Source: an uncultured Armatimonadota bacterium
GTDB taxonomy: Bacteria > Armatimonadota > Armatimonadia > Armatimonadales > Armatimonadaceae
Direction: 5' to 3'
Length of the DNA stretch: 6,512 nt
Assembly: GCA_903915615.1 (NCBI GenBank)
Contig: CAIWTR010000372.1
Location: forward strand, 1-6,512
Part shown: piece after piece, positions 1 through 5,389 of the stretch
How the letters are laid out: each line of letters starts with the position of its first letter
How positions within the stretch are numbered: the first letter of the stretch is position 1
Notes under the pieces: model-generated
Databases searched by the model: none
Seen by the model: the letters and a program-made list of their open reading frames with translations, nothing else
What the model was told of the DNA's origin: nothing
Position numbers and translations under genes: made by a program

Positions 1-168
1 ATCCACGTCATCATCGGAATCATCTGTATGGTGACATTGATCTTGATGTACCTGACGAAGCATGAAGCGGTTGATGACTACATGCCTACGGAAATGGTTG
101 GTCTGTATTGGCACTTCGTTGACATCGTGTGGATCTTCCTGTTCCCACTGATGTATCTGATTTCTTAA
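1..168 (+). CDS. Cytochrome c oxidase subunit III, C-terminal end (partial)
   Basis: This is the last 55 codons of a gene that begins before the window; it is open in frame 1 from the first base and stops with TAA at 166-168. The residues form one hydrophobic helix (about 1-18), a short polar link with KHEAVDDY, and a final helix. The ending GLYWHFVDIVWIFLFPLMYL is the hallmark C-terminus of haem-copper oxidase subunit III, in which the WHFVD stretch is highly conserved. Subunit III is an integral membrane protein that packs against subunit I in the aa3/caa3 oxidase. The next gene, a subunit IV, starts 10 nt downstream, as expected for an oxidase operon of III then IV. The family call is firm. 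The exact oxidase type (caa3 or aa3) is inferred from the neighbour. Confidence 0.95.
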   Translation: MHVIIGIICMVTLILMYLTKHEAVDDYMPTEMVGLYWHFVDIVWIFLFPLMYLIS

Positions 169-172
169 GGGG
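167..172 (+). promoter_or_regulatory. Ribosome binding site of oxidase subunit IV
   Basis: AAGGGG, 6 nt before the ATG at 179. It overlaps the TAA stop of subunit III, which suggests that ribosomes ending subunit III re-initiate on subunit IV. Confidence 0.6.
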
Positions 173-178
173 TAAGAC

Positions 179-568
179 ATGGCTTCTGGACATGGTCACG
201 GTGCGGGTTTTGCACCTGAAGGCGCGCCAATCGAGAGAATTACTCACCCAAAGCTGAGCCTCTACTTTGGTACGTACTTTGCACTTCTTGGCTTGTTGGT
301 CGTTACGGTTATTCTGTACTTCATTGACCTCAGCAAGATGTGGAACTGGGTTGGTTGGAACATTGTCATTGCTCTTATCGTTGCTACGGTGAAGGCTGTG
401 CTGGTGGTGTTGAACTTTATGAATGTAAAGGGCGGAACCAGACTCATTTGGCTGTGGGCAGCCTTAGGATTCATCTGGGTGTTCCTTATGGGCATCATTT
501 TCCTCGACTATCAGTTCAGACCGGATTCCACTGCGTGGCAATGGCAAAGTCTGACGGACCGAAAATAG
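179..568 (+). CDS. Cytochrome c oxidase subunit IV (prokaryotic, caa3-type)
   Basis: A 129-residue small membrane subunit of a haem-copper terminal oxidase. The N-terminus is short and His/Gly-rich (residues 5-8 HGHG) and is followed by a Pro-containing stretch. Three predicted membrane helices follow at about 28-48, 57-80 and 89-110. The second helix ends in LVVLNFMNVK (about 75-84), which resembles the VxFMHxK ending typical of bacterial subunit IV. The polar tail ends QSLTDRK. Length and three-helix layout fit the caa3-type subunit IV family. The ATG at 179 is preceded by AAGGGG at 167-172, which overlaps the stop of subunit III, so translation of the two is probably coupled. The gene is the last of the oxidase operon: a hairpin terminator lies 6 nt past its stop. 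The subunit has no catalytic residues; a role in stabilising or assembling the complex is known only for the family. Confidence 0.88.
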   Translation: MASGHGHGAGFAPEGAPIERITHPKLSLYFGTYFALLGLLVVTVILYFIDLSKMWNWVGWNIVIALIVATVKAVLVVLNFMNVKGGTRLIWLWAALGFIWVFLMGIIFLDYQFRPDSTAWQWQSLTDRK

Positions 569-574
569 TCCTCT

Positions 575-602
575 GCCCGTGCATCGCACGGGCTTTTCTT
601 TT
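575..602 (+). terminator. Intrinsic terminator of the oxidase operon
   Basis: A perfect 8-bp GC-rich stem (GCCCGTGC at 575-582 pairing with GCACGGGC at 586-593) with a 3-nt loop ATC is followed at once by TTTTCTTTT (594-602). This is a textbook Rho-independent terminator for + strand transcription, 6 nt after the stop of subunit IV. It ends only 14 nt before the ThuA-like start codon, leaving no room for a full promoter between them. Confidence 0.9.
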
Positions 603-605
603 ATC

Positions 606-610
606 AGGGA
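606..610 (+). promoter_or_regulatory. Ribosome binding site of the ThuA-like gene
   Basis: AGGGA, 6 nt before the ATG at 617. It is a good Shine-Dalgarno match and supports that start over other in-frame starts. It lies just after the T-run of the terminator. Confidence 0.55.
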
Positions 611-616
611 ATCAAT

Positions 617-1348
617 ATGTCAATACGTGTAACTGTTTGGAGTGAGTTTAGACACGAAAAAGAGTCTGAGCTGGTTCGCTCGGTTTATCCTGATGGCATG
701 CACACAGTCATCGCCGCGGGCATCAAAGAGCGACTTGGGGATGATTGTGTCGTGAGGACAGCTACCTTGGATGAACCGGAGCACGGCTTGACCGAAGCGG
801 TTCTGGCCGACACCGATGTCCTTACTTGGTGGGGGCATATGGCACACGGTGATGTCTCCGATGAGATTGTCGAACGCGTGTATCAACGTGTCCTTGGTGG
901 CATGGGATTGATTGTCCTTCACTCAGGTCATTTTGCTAAGGTGTTCAAAAAACTGATGGGGACGTCGTGCGCACTTCGCTGGCGGGATGATGATAGCGAA
1001 ACGGTATGGACGGTTCGACCTGGACATCCGATTACACAAGATGTACCTGAGGTCTTCCAAGTTCCGCAGCAGGAAATGTATGGTGAGTTCTTTGATGTTC
1101 CTCAACCGGATGAGCTCATCTTCATTTCGTCATTTGCTGGAGGAGAAGTGTTCAGAAGCGGATGTTGCTGGACGCGAGGCCAGGGACGTATCTTCTATTT
1201 CTCGCCAGGGCATGAAACGTACCCTGTTTACTATCAATCCGAGATTCGTACGGTGATCGGGAATGCGGTGCGGTGGGCTGCGCCAGTAGCAACGAACGTT
1301 TACTCAACACAGTCCTGCCCAAATTCGCCTTTGGGTTGGTTCAAGTAG
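617..1348 (+). CDS. ThuA-like domain protein (trehalose-utilisation family)
   Basis: A 243-residue cytosolic protein with the glutamine-amidotransferase-like fold of the ThuA family. The opening strand is IRVTVWSEFRHE (3-14). TDVLTWWGHMAHGDV (66-80) follows, then GLIVLHSGH (97-105), the usual nucleophile-elbow region, here with Ser103 and His105 rather than Cys. RPGHPIT (134-140), EMYGEFF (153-159) and GRIFYFSPGHETYP (190-203) are all ThuA hallmarks. Length matches the short single-domain members. No signal peptide or membrane segment is seen. In rhizobia ThuA acts with ThuB in disaccharide (trehalose-type) catabolism through 3-keto sugars; for most family members the reaction is not settled. 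Here the gene leads a four-gene operon and its stop lies 1 nt before a Gfo/Idh/MocA gene, the usual partner family. The tie to DprE-type enzymes further along suggests keto-sugar chemistry, but that is inference. Substrate unknown. Confidence 0.88.
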   Translation: MSIRVTVWSEFRHEKESELVRSVYPDGMHTVIAAGIKERLGDDCVVRTATLDEPEHGLTEAVLADTDVLTWWGHMAHGDVSDEIVERVYQRVLGGMGLIVLHSGHFAKVFKKLMGTSCALRWRDDDSETVWTVRPGHPITQDVPEVFQVPQQEMYGEFFDVPQPDELIFISSFAGGEVFRSGCCWTRGQGRIFYFSPGHETYPVYYQSEIRTVIGNAVRWAAPVATNVYSTQSCPNSPLGWFK

Positions 1349-1349
1349 C

Positions 1350-2372
1350 TTGATTCATCGCGCTGTGTTGGTAGGGGCTGGAGGAATGGGTCGTGCGTGG
1401 GCCAAGAACATTCTCTCGACGAGTCACAGGGTTGAGCTGGTTGGCTGGGTAGATGTTATCGATGGCAAGGCTCGGCAGGCGATCTCCGAGCTTGACATTG
1501 ATGATGCCACGAAGATCCGTGACTTCATATCTGTGACGGACGCACTCACTGTAACGAGGCCTGACTTTGTCATCGATGTTTCCATCCCTGAGGCACATGA
1601 GGAAGTCACGGTAACAGCACTTGGGCATGGCGTTGCAGTGCTCGGTGAGAAGCCAATGTCGGTCTCACTTGCGAGCGCACACAGGATGCTAGCCGCGTCA
1701 GCGGATGCGCAAAAGCTTTACATGGTTAGCCAATCCCGTCGCTATGACAGTGGATTGGTAGCTTTCAAGCAGGCCATCGAAAGTCTGGGTGGTGTTGCAA
1801 TCCTGACAGCAGACTTTTTCATCGGAGCACACTTTGGTGGCTTTCGTGATGAGATGCCCGATGTGCTTCTAAAGGACATGGCCATTCATACCTTCGATGC
1901 AGCAAGGTACCTAGTCGGTGCCAAGCCGCTTACGGTGTATTGTGATTCGTTTCGCGTTCCTTGGTCTTGGTATTCAGGAGATGAGTCAGCATTAGCTACC
2001 TTCGAGTTTGAAAACGGAATCCGCTTCTCATACCGTGGATCATGGGCTGCGGAAGGTCATCAGACCGAATGGGAGGCCTGCTGGCGGGCGATCTGTCCTC
2101 GAGGCACCGTTACGTGGGATGGTATGGTCAAGGTTATTGTTGACAAAGTTGTCGGCGATAGCGGGTTTGTCAGAGAGACCGTTAAATCGGACTGGGCCAT
2201 AGACGACCTCCCATTTGTCGGTATTGCTGGCAGTCTGAATGACTTTCTTGATGCACTGGAACAGGGGACCGAGCCGATGGGTCTTTGTACCGACAACATC
2301 TGGTCACTCGCGATGGTACTCTATGCGGTTGAATCATCCCGTTTGGGGCAAAAGGTTGAAATAGCAATATGA
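1350..2372 (+). CDS. Gfo/Idh/MocA family NAD(P)-dependent sugar oxidoreductase
   Basis: A 340-residue protein of usual family length. The N-terminal Rossmann fold has the nucleotide-binding loop GAGGMG (9-14) and an acidic residue after strand 2 (VDV, 34-36), which favours NAD(H). VIDVSIPEAH (74-83) is the usual turn after strand 4. GEKPMS (99-104) carries the conserved Lys101 of the EKP motif. The C-terminal domain has D176, H180 and D183 in KDMAIHTFD, the DxxxHxxD catalytic pattern. VSQSRRY (126-132) is common in ThuA-associated members. The start is TTG at 1350, 1 nt past the ThuA stop. No later ATG would keep the glycine loop intact, since the first Met lies inside it. Only a weak ribosome site is seen, so translation is probably coupled to the gene before. 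Family members oxidise or reduce sugar hydroxyls, often at C3. The substrate here is unknown; ThuB-like 3-keto-sugar formation is a reasonable guess. Its end overlaps the next start by ATGA. Confidence 0.9.
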   Translation: MIHRAVLVGAGGMGRAWAKNILSTSHRVELVGWVDVIDGKARQAISELDIDDATKIRDFISVTDALTVTRPDFVIDVSIPEAHEEVTVTALGHGVAVLGEKPMSVSLASAHRMLAASADAQKLYMVSQSRRYDSGLVAFKQAIESLGGVAILTADFFIGAHFGGFRDEMPDVLLKDMAIHTFDAARYLVGAKPLTVYCDSFRVPWSWYSGDESALATFEFENGIRFSYRGSWAAEGHQTEWEACWRAICPRGTVTWDGMVKVIVDKVVGDSGFVRETVKSDWAIDDLPFVGIAGSLNDFLDALEQGTEPMGLCTDNIWSLAMVLYAVESSRLGQKVEIAI

Positions 2373-3103
2373 GTGCATTCCGTAATGCGATTGTGTTTGG
2401 AGCAAGCACTGGTATTGGGGCTGAGCTTGTGCGTAACCTCGCCAAGTCAGGCGTCAAGGTAGCCGCGATAGCTCGGCGTAAGTCATTGCTTGATCAGCTT
2501 GCTGCAGAGTTCCCAGACTCTGTTCTTCCCGTTGTTCTGGATGTGACTGCATCCTCGGATGCATCCCAAGTGCTCTCCGACATCTGTGAGCGATTAGGGG
2601 GCTGCGACCTCTACATCTACTGCGCGGGCATTATGCCGCGTGTAGGTAAGGATGAGTATCCGACGATATCGGATTTGGAATCCATAGATGTCAACTTTAC
2701 ATCCGCGGTTCGGTGGTTGAACGCCGTTGCCCTCCGATGTCAATCCCTGAAGTCCGGAACGATTGTCGGCATTTCATCTGTGGCGGGCGACCGTGGACGA
2801 CGGGGTGGACCGGTCTATGCGGCAACAAAAGCAGGCTTTACGGTTTATCTAGAAGCGCTGCGCAACCGCTTGGCTGTTCAGGGTGTCCGCGTTGTTACCA
2901 TCAAACCGGGTCCAGTCAGTACACCGATGACCGAGGGCTTGTCAAAGCTGCCTCTCATCATCACCGCCGAGAAGGCTGCTTCCTTAATCCTTGATCATGC
3001 TCGGAAGGGAACTGCAGTTGCGTACGTGCCTGGCGTTTGGAAAGTCTTGATGGCTGTTATTCGGTCGGTACCGCAAGCAATCTTCCAACGGTTGGACATC
3101 TAA
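2369..3103 (+). CDS. DprE2-like short-chain dehydrogenase (keto-sugar reductase)
   Basis: A 244-residue classical SDR. It has the cofactor loop GASTGIG (11-17), N109 in DVNF, a catalytic Ser136/137 pair (ISS), and Tyr150/Lys154 in VYAATKAG. The usual NAG motif reads CAG (85-87). PGPVSTPM (180-187) follows the active site. The match to mycobacterial DprE2 goes beyond generic SDR features: the segment after the catalytic serine, AGDRGRRGGPVY (139-150), parallels AGERVRRANFVY of DprE2, and the C-terminal tail VWKVLMAVIRSVPQAIFQRL parallels the DprE2 ending with its (I/V)P.(A/S)IF pattern. In mycobacteria DprE2 reduces the 2'-keto group of decaprenyl-phospho-keto-pentose to give decaprenyl-phospho-arabinose. 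The start overlaps the previous stop (ATGA, 2369-2372) and the stop abuts the DprE1-like start, so the three genes are likely co-translated. The role follows from the paired DprE1-like gene. The sugar and lipid are not proven. (DprE2 comparison is from memory.). Confidence 0.85.
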   Translation: MSAFRNAIVFGASTGIGAELVRNLAKSGVKVAAIARRKSLLDQLAAEFPDSVLPVVLDVTASSDASQVLSDICERLGGCDLYIYCAGIMPRVGKDEYPTISDLESIDVNFTSAVRWLNAVALRCQSLKSGTIVGISSVAGDRGRRGGPVYAATKAGFTVYLEALRNRLAVQGVRVVTIKPGPVSTPMTEGLSKLPLIITAEKAASLILDHARKGTAVAYVPGVWKVLMAVIRSVPQAIFQRLDI

Positions 3104-4540
3104 ATGGATGTTCATCGCTACGACCCATCCCGGTTAGAAACGATAGAAGCCTGGGGACGTAACAAAGCCGCTGCAGGTTATGTGTTTCGTCCATCTACAG
3201 TCGATGGTGTCCGGGAAGTCATCTCGTTTGCACAACACCATAACCACAGAGTCGTTCTCCGTGGAGCAGGTCGGTCTTACGGCGATGCGAGTTTAGGATC
3301 TGAGCAACTCATACTCGATATCACCCGGCTGAATCGAGTTCTCAACTGGAATCCTGATACAGGTGTTATCGAATGTGAAGCCGGCGTGACCATTGAGCAG
3401 CTGTGGAAATACTGTATCGGTGATGGCTGGTGGCCCCCTGTGGTATCGGGGACGATGGCTCCGACGCTTGCTGGTGCCCTTGGAATGAACATCCATGGAA
3501 AGAACAATTTCAAAGTTGGAACCATTGGTGAGCATGTAACTGAGCTTGATGTCATCATTGCCGATGGTCAGTGTCTAACATGTTCGCCAACCATGCAGTC
3601 CCAGATTTTTCACGCGGTTATCGGGGGATTTGGTTCGCTTGGAGTTATCACGCGGGTTGTCCTGCAAATGAAGCGTGTGTACTCGGGCAAGCTTCTCGTT
3701 GACCCCATATACGCCAAGAACATCGACCATATGTTCACGATCTTTGAGCAACGCATCCCGGATGCCGATTATCTTGTCGGTTGGATTGATGCGTTTGCAT
3801 CGGGAGATAGTCTCGGCCGCGGGCAAGTGCATCAGGCCAACTACGTCACAAGCACGAACCCCACCCAGTCGCTTCGCGTTCAGGCTCAGGATCTGCCCGA
3901 TAACATCTTCGGTATCATCCCGAAATCCATCCTTTGGCGCTTCATGAAGCCCTTTGTAAATGACACTGGCATGAAACTCATAAACTGGGCGAAAGCGACG
4001 GCATCCCGGCTAAAGGATGGCGTCGTTCATGAGGAATCCCATGCGGGATTCGCCTTTCTCCTCGATTACGTGCCTAACTGGAAGCTGGCATATGGTGATG
4101 AAGGCCTCATTCAGTATCAAGCCTTTGTTCCTGCAGGCAGTGCCAAGCAGTGCTTTAAGACAATTCTTGAGCGCTGCCAAAATGCCGGACTTGTCCCGTA
4201 TCTTGCGGTGTTCAAGCAACATCGGATGGATCCATTTTTGATGACCCATGCGGTGGATGGATTTTCACTCGCACTCGATTTTCGGTTGACTGCAGCGAAT
4301 CGCAAGCGTGTGTGGGCACTTGCGGCGGAGCTGGATGCGCTACTCTTATCAAGTGGCGGCAAATTTTACTTCGCTAAAGACGCTACGCTGAGTGCAGACC
4401 GAATCAGTGATTACTTGGGTGAAGCCCGCGTGCAACAATTCCTCGCACTCAAGCGTGCTGTAGACCCTTCGGGAATCTTCCGGACAGATTTGTTTGAACG
4501 TATCTTTGGAGATGCTTGGAGCGGATCAGGCGGGGCGTAA
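3104..4540 (+). CDS. DprE1-like FAD-dependent oxidoreductase (polyprenyl-phospho-sugar 2'-oxidase)
   Basis: A 478-residue flavoprotein of the VAO/PCMH fold, close in length to mycobacterial DprE1 (about 460). The FAD domain has RGAGRSYGD (53-61). Arg57 sits where covalent VAO flavoproteins have the linking His, so FAD is probably non-covalent, as in DprE1. SGTMAPTLAGALGMNIHGKN (115-134) carries His131, matching DprE1 His132, and GGFGSLGVIT (174-183) follows. The substrate domain has LIQYQAFVP (335-343), VFK (369-371), GFSLALDF (386-393) and YFAKD (422-426). Lys425 corresponds to DprE1 Lys418. Ala390 falls at the position of Cys387, the cysteine that benzothiazinones attack in M. tuberculosis. 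DprE1 oxidises the 2'-OH of decaprenyl-phospho-ribose. Here it follows a DprE2-like gene with no gap, in the reverse of the mycobacterial order. Only a poor ribosome site is seen, so coupling is likely. The 3' end overlaps the convergent MscS gene by 15 nt. Sugar-lactone oxidases are a more distant alternative. Confidence 0.87.
   Translation: MDVHRYDPSRLETIEAWGRNKAAAGYVFRPSTVDGVREVISFAQHHNHRVVLRGAGRSYGDASLGSEQLILDITRLNRVLNWNPDTGVIECEAGVTIEQLWKYCIGDGWWPPVVSGTMAPTLAGALGMNIHGKNNFKVGTIGEHVTELDVIIADGQCLTCSPTMQSQIFHAVIGGFGSLGVITRVVLQMKRVYSGKLLVDPIYAKNIDHMFTIFEQRIPDADYLVGWIDAFASGDSLGRGQVHQANYVTSTNPTQSLRVQAQDLPDNIFGIIPKSILWRFMKPFVNDTGMKLINWAKATASRLKDGVVHEESHAGFAFLLDYVPNWKLAYGDEGLIQYQAFVPAGSAKQCFKTILERCQNAGLVPYLAVFKQHRMDPFLMTHAVDGFSLALDFRLTAANRKRVWALAAELDALLLSSGGKFYFAKDATLSADRISDYLGEARVQQFLALKRAVDPSGIFRTDLFERIFGDAWSGSGGA
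4526..4540. other. Convergent 3' overlap of two coding genes
   Basis: The DprE1-like gene stops with TAA at 4538-4540 on the + strand and the MscS-type gene stops with TGA at 4528-4526 on the - strand, so their last 15 bp are shared. No hairpin with a T-run is seen for either strand here, so each transcript must end inside the opposing gene or by another mechanism. Confidence 0.85.
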
Positions 4541-5389
4541 TCCAGCATCGGTGAGTGCATCCCGGCATATCTGGCGTAGGCGCGGTGTAAGTGTCGCTGG
4601 TCGCTGTCCGGGGTTTGTTTTAAGGATAATGCGAAGTGCGACCCGCGTTGCATCCGCGGAATGTATTCCGTCAACCCGCGCCATTTCAGGCAGTCCGGTC
4701 GTCACAGACCATTCAAGCAGTGCCGGTTCAAGGGCTGAGATTGCCTGATGGATGTCTGTATCCGGAGCAACGCCTATGTCAATCGTCGCTGACAGGGGAC
4801 CACGTGAATGGTTACAAACCTGAATGACATCCCCGTTACTCAGCGTATGAAGACGTCCATCGTCATCGCGGATACGGGTAATACGTAGGGCGAGATCTTC
4901 GACGGTACCCGTGACCGTGCCAACCGATACGTAGTCACCAACTGCATATTGGTCCTCGATGAGGAGGAAAAAGCCAGTGATGACATCTTTGATCAGCTTT
5001 TGTGCACCGAATCCGAATGCCAGTCCGGCAACGCTCGCGGTCCCGAGAATGCCGGCAATGTTGATACCTACAAGGGACAGCAATGCAACCAGCGCTACGA
5101 AGAACAGAATCATGTCCGATGCGCTAGCCATCGTGCCCATTAGGGTTTGGATGCGTGCCTGGTTTCTCGACTCACTGGATGTGTGGCGCGCTAGTAACGT
5201 TGAGATGGTTTTCTCAATAAGCCTTCGCAACATCACACGAGCAGCGAAATAAATCAGCAATACAAAAACGGCTTCGACACACCGTTCAATCACTCTGATA
5301 TTCGGATGCGATGAAAGCCCAAGGGCTACCATAAGGTCATCAACCAAAGAGTTTGTAGGCAAGGCTGCGGGTTGTTGCTTAGGAGGCAT
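4526..5389 (-). CDS. Small-conductance mechanosensitive channel (MscS family)
   Basis: About 287 residues, the short MscS type with three membrane helices. Counting from ATG at 5389, TM1 is about 36-55 (VEAVFVLLIYFAARVMLRR), TM2 about 92-108, and the pore helix TM3 runs about 111-140. TM3 contains the family signature GLAFGFGAQKLIKDVITGFF, rich in Gly/Ala for close packing. VGDYVSVG (150-157) and the SNGD loop (184-187) mark the cytoplasmic beta domain, and an alpha/beta C-terminal domain follows. Such channels sit in the inner membrane and release solutes on hypo-osmotic shock. Start choice: ATG at 5389 has AGGA 9 nt upstream and overlaps the previous gene by 11 nt. GTG at 5419 or ATG at 5416 would add 10 or 9 residues but have no clear ribosome site. 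The 5' overlap with the CorC-type gene suggests translational coupling. Family call firm; start moderate. Confidence 0.9.
   Translation of the reverse strand: MPPKQQPAALPTNSLVDDLMVALGLSSHPNIRVIERCVEAVFVLLIYFAARVMLRRLIEKTISTLLARHTSSESRNQARIQTLMGTMASASDMILFFVALVALLSLVGINIAGILGTASVAGLAFGFGAQKLIKDVITGFFLLIEDQYAVGDYVSVGTVTGTVEDLALRITRIRDDDGRLHTLSNGDVIQVCNHSRGPLSATIDIGVAPDTDIHQAISALEPALLEWSVTTGLPEMARVDGIHSADATRVALRIILKTNPGQRPATLTPRLRQICRDALTDAGLRPA

Noticed and set aside
480..575. Possible sigma-70 promoter for the sugar operon inside the subunit IV gene
   Set aside because: I could not find a -35 and -10 pair with proper spacing that stands out; stating one would be guesswork.
1341..1628. Antisense frame over the start of the Gfo/Idh/MocA gene
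   Set aside because: Low-complexity shadow of a well-supported gene, with no domain and no ribosome site of note.
2549..2562. Small inverted repeat GCATCC / GGATGC
   Set aside because: Only a 6-bp stem with a 2-nt loop, inside the SDR gene, with no terminator tail or link to a start site.
4034..4051. Inverted repeat GAATCCC / GGGATTC with a 4-nt loop
   Set aside because: It lies in the middle of the DprE1-like coding region with no T-run after it; chance within coding sequence is the simplest explanation.
3104..4540. Sugar-lactone oxidase (D-arabinono- or L-gulono-lactone type) as the identity of the flavoprotein
   Set aside because: Arg rather than His at the covalent-FAD position, the NIHGKN and YFAKD motifs, and the adjoining DprE2-like gene all favour the DprE1 group.
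4494..4748. Open frame on the + strand beyond the DprE1-like stop
   Set aside because: It lies mostly antisense to the MscS gene, shows no family motif, and the MscS protein in the opposite strand is clearly conserved.
4949..5252. Two + strand open frames antisense to the MscS gene
   Set aside because: No recognisable protein features; they mirror the codons of the channel gene.
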